A DNA stretch of 64,000 bases from Hormoscilla sp. GM7CHS1pb (lineage in GTDB: Bacteria > Cyanobacteriota > Cyanobacteriia > Cyanobacteriales > Desertifilaceae), in assembly GCA_014323675.1 (NCBI GenBank), contig JACONN010000006.1, forward strand, positions 1,233,751 through 1,297,750, given 5' to 3'. A model generated the notes under the pieces. That model had not been told where the DNA came from and did no database searches. It saw only the letters and a list, made by a program, of their open reading frames with translations. This document shows positions 54,929 through 64,000 of the stretch, one piece after another. Numbering within the stretch: the stretch's first letter is position 1; every line of letters starts with the position of its first letter. The position numbers and the translations under genes are program-made.

Positions 54929-56136
54929 TTATGTTGGTTTTGGCGGCTGCATCTGTTGAATTAGCGTGGACAACGCTGGCATCTTGAAAGATTTGGAAAT
55001 TCGATCCTTAATGTACGAATAAAAATTCACTCCGTTTTTGCGGCAGGTGTCAACCAGAGCCAAAAACACTTCCCACGCCTGAGTCCCCTGTAGAGTGCGG
55101 GTTCCATTGGAGATTTTGCGCTTAATCACATACTCCGGACTGTCCGCTCTGCCTCATTATTGTCAAGAGGAACTTCAGGAAAATCTAGAACTAATAGTAA
55201 ATAAGGCTTCTTCTGTTTTGTTAAATCAATTCTATGATCTAAAGCACTGTATCCGGTTTGACGGGAAAACAATTTGTCAAATTCGGTTTCAAGCAACAGT
55301 TTTTGTTGTCGCTGCTCTTCTGTGCTTTGCTGTTGATAGGCTTTGAGTTGATAATAGTAAATCCAAAAATAAGAGAGAAATTGTGCCAGGCTTTTTTGAT
55401 GAGAGGGAACCAGAGGAGTCAGCTTTTCGTAGTGTCGTCCTTCATGAATCCAGCATAAACTACGATGGTTCGTCTGGTTGTGAAATTGTCCCGCGTCATC
55501 AGCCACCAAAATATCTATGTAGTCCCCGAGCTGCTTTTTCTTCTTGTCAGGCAAAATACTGTCAACTAAATCATCTGATTGAACAACTGCTAATTCAGTT
55601 GGATCCAACTGCAATTCGTTTAACATTTGGAGAACTGTTTCAGAGTTTTTGCGCTCTCTGGTAAAAAAACTGCTATAGTAAGGATTGCAGAGTGTGAATA
55701 CATAGCAATTTTTCCCATTAACCCGCATCCCCGTATCATCAATTTGGTGATAACTGGTACTGCCCAGTCCCGCTTCTAAAATAGCATTTCGTTCTTCAGT
55801 AAATTCTCTTAAATATTGCCGAGTTATTAAGTTAGATATTTTTCCCGCCGAGATTACTATTCCCTGAGACGGCAACAATTTAAGAATCTTTTCTTCTGGC
55901 ACTCGTAACTGATAATACAAAGTGAGAACAAATGCTTCGAGTTCACTCCCGTAAGATTTGCCTTTTAATCCTTGCGGCAACTGGGCTTCGTAAAATTTCT
56001 CCGTACTAGGTGAATAGAGTCTTTCTAGTCGATAAATAACCGTGTCTGTTTTAAATATAATATTTTGAATTGTTACTTCTCGGTAGCCTCTATGGGTGAT
56101 ATCTGACGGCAAGTTACTCCGAGCCCTCCCACTCAT
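54929..56136 (-). pseudogene. IS66-like transposase, split near its C-terminus
   Basis: RNase H-like DDE core: YHQIDDTGMRVNGKNCYVFT, then DILVADDAGQFHNQTNHRSL with CWIHEGRHYEKL, and PEVPLDNNEAERTVR. Family members continue EYVIKRKISNGTRTLQGTQA; in this window the frame breaks after TVRS near 55135 (CC, expected CCC on the plus strand). The final 66 residues (54929-55129) finish the gene. N-terminal zinc-finger region seems short. The gene lies 15 bp upstream of the glycosyltransferase's longest frame, on the other strand. Confidence 0.82.
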
Positions 56137-56237
56137 ATATCCCTCACTCCTTGGTATCGTCGTTGGAGTCTAGTCATTCTCCAACAATGGTTAAACAAAA
56201 TTGGGGTTTCTGCTGTATCGTCAGGGAGGTAAAACCT

Positions 56238-57449
56238 GTGAAAGTTTTGCACGTTATTCCTTCCGTATCAACCTTGCGAGGCGGTCCCAGTTATGCAGTT
56301 ATTAACATGGTTAAATCCTTGCGTCAAGCAGGGGTAGATGCAGAAATTGTCACCACCAATGATAATGGTGCTAATGGAGTAGTATTAGATGTTCCCTTGA
56401 GTCAACGAACGGACTATCAACAAGTTCCCATCTGGTTTTTTCCCTGTCAAGAAAACTCAGGTCAAGCATTAACTAAAGATAAAGGTTTTATTTTTTCTCT
56501 ACCGCTAACATCCTGGCTGTGGCAACATATTAGAGACTACGATCTGGTCCATACTCATTATTTATTTTCCTATGCTTCCACTTGTGCGGCCTTTATTGCC
56601 AAAAGACAAGGAATCCCCTATATTAGACGTACAATTGGTCAACTTTCCCCTTGGGCTTTAGCTCAAAGTCGCCTTAAGAAACAAGTATACAGCTTTTTAA
56701 TTGAACGAAGTAGCCTTAACCATGCTGCGGCAATTCATTGTACCTCTAGGGAAGAAGCAATAGATGTTCATAAGTTTGGCATAGTAGTGCCTACAGTTAC
56801 TTTACCATTAGGGGTTGAATTAGCTCCTCAGCAAGTTAATGCTAAAACAAAACTTCGTGCTTTTTATGGTATTCCTCTGGAAACGCCTGTAGTTTTGTTT
56901 CTGTCTCGCCTACACTACAAGAAACGTCCCGACCTTTTAATTAAAGCACTCCATCAACTTAAGAGTCAATCCCATAGCTTTTACTTGATGATGGCAGGTT
57001 CTGGAGACACTTCCTATGTTCAAGAGTTGAAAAATTTAGCAAACAATCTTGGTTTGGGCGATCGCACTTGTTTTCCAGGGTTTGTTACGGGTGAAGATAA
57101 ACAGTTATTACTGCAAGGATCGGATATTTTTGTTCTTCCTTCGTTTTCCGATAATTTTGGAATTGCTGTAGCTGAAGCAATGGCAGCAAAATTACCTGTA
57201 ATTGTCACCCCAGAAGTGCAAATTGCCTCCGGAATTGTGGCTGCGGAAGCTGGATTAATTATAGAAGGGGAAGTAGAAGCCTTAGCAAGGGCGATCGCCA
57301 AATTACTCTCCAGTCCCGATTATCGTCGTCAGTTAGGAGAAAATGCTGCGAGAGTGGCGAATCAGCACTATTGTTGGCAGACGATCTCCCAAAACCTCAC
57401 TTTTATCTATAGCTCCATTATACAAACCTCTCCCTCTCAACCTCAATAG
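56238..57449 (+). CDS. GT4-like glycosyltransferase
   Basis: 403 residues, GTG start at 56238 behind GGGAGG; the longer frame from 56151 adds unconserved residues. KVLHVIPSVSTLRGGPSYAV is the GT-B N-terminus, and GSGDTSYVQELKNLANNLGL, CFPGFVTG, PSFSDNFGIAVAEAMAAKLP is the donor-binding lobe with the E-x7-E motif. Role: transfer of a sugar to a polysaccharide intermediate in the exopolysaccharide locus. Not disturbed. Confidence 0.88.
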   Translation: MKVLHVIPSVSTLRGGPSYAVINMVKSLRQAGVDAEIVTTNDNGANGVVLDVPLSQRTDYQQVPIWFFPCQENSGQALTKDKGFIFSLPLTSWLWQHIRDYDLVHTHYLFSYASTCAAFIAKRQGIPYIRRTIGQLSPWALAQSRLKKQVYSFLIERSSLNHAAAIHCTSREEAIDVHKFGIVVPTVTLPLGVELAPQQVNAKTKLRAFYGIPLETPVVLFLSRLHYKKRPDLLIKALHQLKSQSHSFYLMMAGSGDTSYVQELKNLANNLGLGDRTCFPGFVTGEDKQLLLQGSDIFVLPSFSDNFGIAVAEAMAAKLPVIVTPEVQIASGIVAAEAGLIIEGEVEALARAIAKLLSSPDYRRQLGENAARVANQHYCWQTISQNLTFIYSSIIQTSPSQPQ

Positions 57450-57463
57450 ACATCTACGAAAAT

Positions 57464-57735
57464 GAAACCCATAGCTGGCAATGGTTTCAAGCTCAATATT
57501 GTAGTCTCACATATGTGAGACGCTAAATAGTTTGATAGACATTTAAAAAACCATTGCCAGCTATGGGTTTCATTTTCAATATTTTATTCTTACATATGTT
57601 ACTTATACGACAACATCGGGGTTTGATAGAGTTACTGTTAAGAAATCCCTCCAAAGACCTCTCCGAGAATAAAACCCTTGCCAGCTATAGGTTTCAAGCT
57701 AAATATTACATTATCACATCTGTGATAAAAACGAA
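57464..57735. repeat. MITE-like inverted repeat and third copy
   Basis: Perfect 24-bp arms: GAAACCCATAGCTGGCAATG(GTTT) at 57464-57487 and its complement at 57548-57571. A related third copy at ~57678-57735 reads TTGCCAGCTATAGGTTTCAA. All three neighbour palindromic TCACATATGTGA (or ATCACATCTGTGAT) text. Typical of IS ends or a MITE. Confidence 0.8.
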
Positions 57736-57799
57736 ATCATCAGGGTTGATGGATTTCCTGTTAGAAAAGCGCCCCAAAGGTGAAATTGATTAAGCTCAA

Positions 57800-58024
57800 A
57801 GTTTTCAGCCGCTACCCCAGATTCTAATATGCCTAAAATTAACGCACAAATTAACAATTCGTTGTCGCCCACAACTTGGAGCAATAACTTCTGAACTCCT
57901 GATGTACTTGCGTCTTGCGTCAGACCTGCGGGAGCTATGGAAAAAGCTGAAACCTTTACGGTGACTGCCTTTTGACCAACCTACTTCGCTTATTTACTCA
58001 ATAATATAGAGCGTACAAACTAGC
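57800..58024. other. intergenic, no gene recognised
   Basis: About 220 bp after the MITE-like elements and before the GT61 remnants. Confidence 0.4.
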
Positions 58025-58096
58025 TTATACAAAGCCAATCAAATAGTAATAGTCCAATCCTACTTGGTTACTGAGAGCCCAGTAATGAATTTCCAC
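58025..58096 (-). pseudogene. GT61 glycosyltransferase C-terminal remnant (second copy)
   Basis: Minus-strand text VEIHYWALSNQVGLDYYYLI parallels NHVHIPYWAIANQLGLDYYY of the neighbouring chimera. Only ~23 residues remain. Confidence 0.7.
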
Positions 58097-58161
58097 TTTT
58101 TGATCCGATTTTTCAGGTCAGCTTTCATCACTGGCTTGCTTTTCCTTTGCCTTCAAAATTT

Positions 58162-58464
58162 TTAATTTATACCAGCTATTTTCATTATTTCTGATAATGA
58201 ATCAAGGTTGATGGAAATATCCGCCCATGGTCTTTCAGACTCAACGTATTCAGGGGTCCCTTTTCCTTCACCCATTAAATAGTAATAATCAAGACCTAAC
58301 TGATTAGCGATCGCCCAGTAAGGAATATGTACATGATTAGGGGCAAAAAATTCTATTACCTTAGTACCAGGATGACAAAATACTATATTGCCTAGTCCAG
58401 CCCCATGAGCACCATTCTCTAGATAAGTTATAACTTTTTGCCTTAAGTCTAGACTGTACGACAT
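58162..58464 (-). CDS. chimeric ORF: IS630 transposase start fused to GT61 C-terminus
   Basis: 100 residues. The first 18 (MSYSLDLRQKVITYLENG) are the IS630 transposase N-terminus with its own upstream DNA. From AHGAGLGNIVFCHPGTKVIE onward the sequence is a GT61 (DUF563-type) glycosyltransferase C-terminus (FFAPNHVHIPYWAIANQLGL, DYYYLMGEGKG). The switch occurs within GGTG, present in both sources. Expression would use the IS promoter. No function expected; it marks a deletion that removed the middle of both genes. Confidence 0.88.
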   Translation of the reverse strand: MSYSLDLRQKVITYLENGAHGAGLGNIVFCHPGTKVIEFFAPNHVHIPYWAIANQLGLDYYYLMGEGKGTPEYVESERPWADISINLDSLSEIMKIAGIN

Positions 58465-58538
58465 TGTTATCAATCCTTAAAAATATCCTCTTTTTATTTT
58501 AGCTCACTTCTGTCTCTTTTTTAATTAAAATGACAATT
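58411..58538 (-). mobile_element. IS630 5'-end fragment
   Basis: Reverse complement of 52586-52712 region: TTGTCATTTTAATTAAAAAA, GGATATTTTTAAGGATTGAT, then the transposase start. Two base changes at most are visible in the compared part. Confidence 0.88.
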
Positions 58539-58580
58539 GACATTTTGTATCGAAGGAATCAAGCCCAGAGAATCTGAGAG

Positions 58581-59621
58581 ATGAAATGGTCAGGAAAATA
58601 TCAAGTAGCGGGTGGTATAATAGCGGGATTGGCAGCCACAGAATTAAGCCTGCGACTAGCTTTCGGATTAGGAAACCCCGTTCTCATTCAAGCTGACTCA
58701 GAATCTGGCTATAGGTTTCAACCCAACCAGAAAGTTTGGCGCTTTGGTAGAACAATAAAGTATAATCAATATTCTCAACGATCGGATACGATCGCCCCCC
58801 AAAAGCCTCCAGGAACCCTAAGAATATTGATGACCGGTGACTCAGTGCTCAATGGCGGTAATGTCACCGATCAGCCTCGCACGATTACAGAACTGTTTGA
58901 AGATAAATTATCAGCATCTGGAGGTGAGGCAGAAGTCCTCAACGCTTCTGCTGGATCTTGGGGAATTGGCAACCAATTAGGATATTTGCAGAAATTTGGG
59001 ACTTTTGGCAGCGATGCTGTCATTATCCAAATTGGCACGCACGATCTGCTCCAGCCTACCAGCACCAGGGATGCTGTTGGCTCCATCTATTTTCCCAACC
59101 AACGGCCAATACTGGCAATGCAAGAAGCTTGGACGCGCTATGCATGGCCGAGAATCGCCGGGAAATTAAAGGTCAATTCACCCAAATCAGAGATTCCGGC
59201 TGCGTCCATAGAGCCCAACCAGCAGTTCGAGGAAAATATGCAGCATTTAAAGGAGATCGTGACTTTGGTTCGCGACCAACAGACGCACGTGTTTGTGCTG
59301 TTCACTCCCAATCGCGCTGATTTATTGCCCAGCTATCAGGTGCTGGTATACAAGGCTGAGTTTTTCGATCGCCTCTCGGACTGGCAGGTTCCGGTCGTGG
59401 ATAGCCATGCTGTTTGGTCAACGGAGCCCACAGGTACAGTGGAAACCTATTTTAGAGACATAGTACATCTTTCGGAGACTGGCAATCAAGCGGTAGCTGA
59501 CTTGCTATATCGGCAACTTTGCTCCTCAAAGCAGTTGCCAGCCATGATTTTCCATGACTGCCAGTGTTTACTGGAATTGGACTCAGGCTCTTTGAAGTTA
59601 AATATTGTCAGCCTGATGTGA
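58581..59621 (+). CDS. SGNH/GDSL-type hydrolase-like protein with N-terminal membrane segment
   Basis: 346 residues. N-terminal hydrophobic segment (YQVAGGIIAGLAATELSLRL). SGNH blocks: LMTGDSVLNGGN (Ser), NASAGSWGIGNQ, IIQIGTHDLLQP (GxND variant, H for N), and DIVHLSETGNQAVAD (Asp/His). These enzymes deacetylate or acyl-modify polysaccharides. Last ~25 residues are less conserved. It lies between glycosyltransferase genes of the exopolysaccharide locus. Confidence 0.82.
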   Translation: MKWSGKYQVAGGIIAGLAATELSLRLAFGLGNPVLIQADSESGYRFQPNQKVWRFGRTIKYNQYSQRSDTIAPQKPPGTLRILMTGDSVLNGGNVTDQPRTITELFEDKLSASGGEAEVLNASAGSWGIGNQLGYLQKFGTFGSDAVIIQIGTHDLLQPTSTRDAVGSIYFPNQRPILAMQEAWTRYAWPRIAGKLKVNSPKSEIPAASIEPNQQFEENMQHLKEIVTLVRDQQTHVFVLFTPNRADLLPSYQVLVYKAEFFDRLSDWQVPVVDSHAVWSTEPTGTVETYFRDIVHLSETGNQAVADLLYRQLCSSKQLPAMIFHDCQCLLELDSGSLKLNIVSLM

Positions 59622-59772
59622 TTCCTGATATCGTTTATCTAGGTTTTTGACCCGATTTTTGGTTTGATGAGGTATCATAGATAAAATTGGTCAGATCCAC
59701 CATCCGATCGGCGCATAAAGCATATTGTTGAAGGCTGATTGCTGAATTTTATTATCAAGGAGGAACAATAAG

Positions 59773-61076
59773 TTGCACCAGTCCTTTACTCAGCACCCTG
59801 ACTTGATGATGACCGAAAACGGAAAGCTGCCAACTCCTTGTCCGATCGGATTGTCAATTATAACCCAATTCTATCCGCCTGACTATGCGGCGACTGGGCA
59901 ACTGATTGAAGAGTTGGCGACTAATTTGGGACATCAAGGCATGCAAGTTCAGATTTTTACTGGGCAACCGGGTTACGCTTTCGGTCAAAGTTATGCTCCT
60001 CCGATTCAACGATCGGAAAAACTCTTGGTGAGGCGATCGCGATCGACCCAGCTTTTGTCCGATCGCATTCGCGGCCAGGCTCTCAACGGTATTTTATTTT
60101 GTTTACGGGCGGGATTCCATCTGTTGAAAACTGCTCCTCGTGGTGATATTTTACTATTAACAACTGCGCCCCTTTCTTACCAATACTGGGATATTTGGCT
60201 AATTTATGTTTTGGTGTGCCTTACGTTTGTTTACTCTACGATCTATATCCTGATGTTGCCGTACAGCTTAAAGTAGTACCCCCTAATAATTTTATAGTTC
60301 TGCTGTGGAATTTTCTTAACTCTCAGATATGTAAAAAAGCTCAGGCAATTATTGTTCTCAGCTCTACTGTGAAGGATAGAGTACTGGAAAAATGCCCAGA
60401 TATTGCTAACAAAATTTATGTGATTCATAGCTGGGCTAATCATAAGGATATCTTCCCCATTCCCAAGCAACACAATTGGTTTGCCCATCGATACAATTTG
60501 GTTGATAAATTTACCGTACTCTATTCTGGTAACATGGGTCGCTGTCACGATATCGATACCATATTAGAGGCAGCATGGCAACTAAAAGATGAACCTATTC
60601 CGTTTGTTTTTATCGGCGATGGAGCTAAACGAGCGACTGTCAAGGAACAGATAAGGCAGTTAGGGTTGCATAATTGCCTCTTCTTAGATTACCAGGATAA
60701 GCAGTGCCTTCCTTACTCGCTAACGTCCTGTGACCTTTCTTTAGTGAGCATTATTCCTGGGATGGAAGGTTTGGTGGCTCCGAGCAAGCTTTATGGTATT
60801 TTAGCTGCTGGCCGTCCTGTTGCGGCGATCTGCGAACCCCATTCTTATTTACGCGATCTGATCGCTGATGCTAACTGCGGTGAGGCTTTCGATAATGGGG
60901 ATGGGTCGGGTTTGGCTGATTTTATTCGACGCTTGGCTTCGGACTCCCAACTGACAGATATCCTGGGCCGGAATGGTCGCAGTTACCTCCAGTCAAATTT
61001 TACTGCTCAGATTATTGCTCAAAAATATTGGCGGGTTTTGAACGCTAGCTATTTGTCTAAAGTCCTCCTACATTAG
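59773..61076 (+). pseudogene. WcaI-like colanic-acid-type glycosyltransferase, split by one base
   Basis: TTG start at 59773 behind AAGGAGGAAC. GLSIITQFYPPDYAATGQLI and QVQIFTGQPGYAFGQ are typical of WcaI. The frame breaks near 60197 (TGG, expected TGGG): with one G added it reads WANLCFGVPYVCLLYDLYPD, as found from 60195 onward (VAVQLKVVPPN, LYSGNMGRCHDIDTILEAAW, LYGILAAGRPVAAICEPHS). Role: transfer of fucose-like sugar in exopolysaccharide assembly. Without frame correction, only the N-terminal half would be made. Confidence 0.88.
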
Positions 61077-61094
61077 TAGATTGTCGAGGGTGCA

Positions 61095-61375
61095 TCTCAG
61101 TTTTGCTTCTCGATCAATTGAAAATTGAAAATTGCTCCATTTTCTCTTCTCTATTCGCAATTACTCCCTTAACATTCGCAATTACCCCGACAAAAGTGAG
61201 ATGCTCCCATTGAGAATTGAGCTATTTTCCATTCTTCATTCGCCATTCTCCATTCGCAATTAGCAGTATTTAATGCTAAAAAGCAAAAGTGAGATGCTCC
61301 CGAGCTATTTCCCATTCTCTATTCGCAATTAGCAGTATTTAATGCCAAAAATCAAAAGTGAGATGCTCCCGATTG
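61095..61375. repeat. AT-rich direct repeats (AAAAGTGAGATGCTCCC family)
   Basis: AAAAGTGAGATGCTCCC occurs at ~61194, ~61283 and ~61352; ATTCGCAATTAGCAGTATTT occurs twice (~61251, ~61321). Fragments of ATTCGCAATTA and TTGAAAATTGAAAATTG recur. No gene; an irregular repeat field between the two glycosyl/EPS genes. Confidence 0.75.
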
Positions 61376-61410
61376 TCGATCGCAAATGAGGACTGTCAGC
61401 TAGCTGCTTA

Positions 61411-63700
61411 TTACCGGTTAGAACTATAGTACCGATAACGATAATAGTAATCCAATCCGCCTGTCTGTCCTTTAACACCGTTGGCAATCATTCCTAAAAC
61501 TGAAACGTCGGAGATTTTCAGGTTATCTAATACTTGGTTCAGCTCGGAACGACCGGTTTGATCCATTCCTATCACCATAATCATGCCATCGGCACAGGTA
61601 GCTAGTAGGCTGCTGTCTGCTAATCCGAGACAGGGTGGGGTGTCGTAGATGATTAAGTCGAAGGTGTTTTGGAATTGCTCGACTAAGTTTTGCGTCTTTC
61701 TCGACGAGAGGAGCTTGATCGGGTCTGGCGGGTTCTGACCTGCTGTGAGTACAAACAGGTTTTCGTAGAAGGGCGATCGCTGAATTACTTCATTAAAATC
61801 TATCTCTGTAGTAATTACATTACTCAGACCCGGCATATTCTTCGGTAAGCCCACCCTATCATGTATTTGAGGATTACGCATGTCTGAGTCTACCAACAAT
61901 ACCCGCTTACCCATTGCTGCAGCCGCTCGGGCTAGAAACAGGGCTACTGTGGATTTCCCTTCTGCTGGTAAACAGGAGCTGATTACTAAGGAGCGGATGG
62001 GTGTATCTGAACCGAGAAAGCGAATGTTGGTATACAGCGTGCGGAATGCTTCTAAAAATGGTGATGAACCGTAATACTTCCTGTTTACATTGGTTAATCG
62101 AGTCTGTTCTCCAACCGATCGGGTAATAACGCTGCCATTGCCAATTTGCCAATTCTGGGGATTTGCTTCATAGCCGCCACATAGGGATTTGGTGAATTCT
62201 TCGAGTCGCCGCTTGAATGGGATCGTCCCCAAAAGTGGCAGTCCTGTCAGTTCTTTAATTTCGTTAATAGAGTGGAAGGTGTTGTCCAGTTGCTCTGACA
62301 GCAATGCCGCTCCTATCCCAATAGCAACCCCGCGATCGCGCCTAGGGCGATGTCCCTGGGTCTATTCGGCGATATCGCTCTTGTTGGCAGGAGGCGGCTC
62401 CCTAATCACTTGCCAGGATATTGCTTTCTGAGCCGCTTCTATCTGCAAGGTTTCTCTGGTTGCAAGAAATCGATTCAGACTGTTATTGGCGAATTCTAGT
62501 TTTCGCTGTAAATCTGTGTACTTTCGTGCCAAGGCCGGAATAAGGCTAAATTCTTCCTTGATTTTTTCTACCTGCTCTAGGGCACCTAAGCGCACCTGCA
62601 ACACTTGCAACTGGTTCGTTGTTTGCACCAATTGCTTGCTCAGTTCTACCGCAATCGGTGCCAGATTCCCAGTCGTACTGGACGACTGCTGAGGTCCAGA
62701 ATGCGTTCATATTCCCTATTTATCAGCGGTAACAACCTTTCTCGCTTCTCTAGCAGCACTTCTATATTGGGGCTATCTGGCTGAAATCGCACTGATTCTG
62801 CGGCTATCTCTGTTTCGATTTCTAGCAACTGGTTGAGTAAGCTCTGATAGCGCCCAGACTGACTCAGGGCTGAGGCTGCGAATGCTTCTGCTGGACTAGA
62901 GCCCAACTGTCTTTGCAGTATTACGTAAAGCGACTGGGTCTCTGCCAGTTGAGTTTGTGCTTCCTTTTGCTGTTGGTTAATGGCCGCGAGCAGACCAGAT
63001 ATCGAGTTGCCACGTGTCTCTGGAGCTATCAGGCTATATCGCTTTCTAAACTCCTCTAGTTCAATTTGCAGCCTATCGACCCGTTCTTCTAAGATTGGCA
63101 GCTGCTCTTCGACAAATTTTACTACCCTTTGAGGTTTTCCTGTTGCAGATATATTCCATAGTCTACATACCGTTCTAGCAATTTATCCAATACTAACTTG
63201 ATTTTTTGCGGGTCTGAATCTTGGTAGCTGATGTTTAATTTTTTGTCAGCTGGGCACCTGCAGCCTCCCCTTGCGCTATTGATAGCTTACTTACTAGATC
63301 CCCATAGCTAATTTCTGGGTATGTCTCCTGCAAGGAAGATACTACGGACTCTAACAGCTTCGGAGAGCGCAGCACTTCTATCTGGGTGGCGTAGTCAAAG
63401 CGTGATGGAAACCCCAAGCTCAACAAATTTCTTGAGGTCTTGTCTTCGGATATGGGTTCCACCAGCATGCGAAAATTATCCTCGTACACTGGGGGACGAG
63501 TCCAAGTCCACCAACCGATGCCACCAGTGACCACAGATGCTACACCACAAGTACCAACCCCTGTCTCCGGATAATGCTCAGTATCTGTTTCAGGTCGAAC
63601 TCTTCATTTTTTTCTCCAGAACCTGAGTCGGGTATAAACTCAGGTTCGTCGGATTATGCCCATTGCGTTGACTTATTTTCTGGCTCGTTCCAACTTGCAT
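61411..63700 (-). pseudogene. Wzc/GumC-type polysaccharide co-polymerase with BY-kinase, multiply frameshifted
   Basis: The start is ATG 63700 (MQVGTSQKISQRNGH). Segments in successive frames: FDLKQILSIIRRQGLVLVV, VTGGIGWWTWTRPPVYEDNF, LNISYQDSDPQKIKLVLDKL, VVKFVEEQLPILEERVDRLQ, LVQTTNQLQVLQVRLGALEQ, RPRDIALGAIAGLLLG, then the BY-kinase (LPAEGKSTVALF Walker A, VLLVDSDMRNP Walker A', LIIYDTPPC Walker B) and a Tyr-rich tail DYYYRYRYYSSNR. About seven frame shifts separate them. An intact version would span the inner membrane twice and control exopolysaccharide chain length, being dephosphorylated by a LMW-PTP such as 36774-37256. Confidence 0.88.
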
Positions 63701-63785
63701 GATTTCTATCTATTTGTTTACAGTCTTTTGCCAACAAATCTCTGACACCATCTTGTCAAATCCGCCCTTCACGCTGTTATGTCAT

Positions 63786-64000
63786 CTAATCGAACAAGTC
63801 ATCTATCCTTCTGGGGATCGCGAAAATACCCACCAACGTACCCAATATCTTAAATATTGGGTTTGACAGCATCTGCAATTTTTCTCGTCCCAGACTTCTT
63901 GACTACGATGGTGTCGTTGTTGCGTAAGGCGGGATTGTTTTTCTTCATTTAGATCCTGACTAAAATCTACGGGCAATGTCTGTCTGGAAACCGTACCGTT
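63786..64000 (-). pseudogene. Wza-type polysaccharide export protein, C-terminal part (runs off the window)
   Basis: Minus-strand frames give NGTVSRQTLPVDFSQDLNEE, then NNPALRNNDTIVVKKSGTRK, then PIFKILGTLVGIFAIPRRID and DLFD-stop at 63786. 'LRNNDTIVV' is the SLBB-domain ending of outer-membrane polysaccharide channels. Two frame shifts are visible in the part shown. It is upstream of the Wzc gene, the usual order. Confidence 0.75.

Overview
The window looks like a filamentous, Oscillatoria-type cyanobacterium. HIP1 octamers (GCGATCGC) recur throughout. Cyanobacterial genes include gap2, two GUN4-domain genes, an RbcR-like LysR regulator, a COP23-domain protein and a fibrillin-like gene. There are also many palindromic intergenic repeats and toxin-antitoxin pairs. 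I recognised no rRNA, tRNA or CRISPR array.

Layout. 0-3 kb: a broken ISKra4 transposase abuts a large minus-strand beta-helix/Gly-rich/cadherin/LRR protein that lacks a normal C-terminus. 3-18 kb: the most interesting region, a dispersed RiPP locus of the TOMM (azol(in)e) type. It holds an NHLP-leader precursor ending in GGCSCC (3522-4016), a leader-binding/E1-like partner (10638-11600) joined by a 4-nt overlap to a YcaO cyclodehydratase (11597-12889), an amidohydrolase (14719-15873) and a SagB-type azoline dehydrogenase (16470-17873). A repeat-flanked kinase/ATPase gene, a porin remnant, a PIN toxin-antitoxin pair and a TnpB-like gene are interspersed. A probable 5' piece of a group II intron precedes the precursor. 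18-24 kb: pyrG, then a toxin-antitoxin-rich block (DUF433/DUF5615, HicBA, Uma2 and HNH remnants). 24-39 kb: mostly housekeeping (hslO, thiL, gap2, murC, murB, ybaB, a phosphatase, a response regulator, an M48 protease), plus an AAA ATPase/DUF4276-like pair that could be a defence system and a ybaB/phosphatase tandem duplication that made a chimeric gene. 39-51 kb: an accessory region with a 2.5-kb direct repeat at exactly 6,400-bp spacing (YwiC remnant, VOC gene, RAYT), two GUN4 genes and an antitoxin-like gene that share an N-terminal module, a methyltransferase, a cupin and a YwiC-like membrane protein. 51-64 kb: a COP23 protein, an IS630 copy, the RbcR-like regulator, an IS66-like transposase, and an exopolysaccharide region (glycosyltransferases, SGNH hydrolase, GT61 remnants, Wzc-type tyrosine kinase, Wza end) that is heavily broken.

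How it fits together. In the TOMM locus the precursor would be recognised through its NHLP leader by the E1-like protein, cyclised at Cys/Ser by YcaO and oxidised by SagB. I see no dedicated transporter or peptidase in the window. The exopolysaccharide genes would form one export system, but several need frame correction.

A general caution. At least nine genes are split by what look like single-base contractions, often one G/C short of an expected run, while about 11 kb of housekeeping genes is clean. This is either an indel-prone assembly or real decay or slippage concentrated in accessory genes, and it affects how the split genes should be read.
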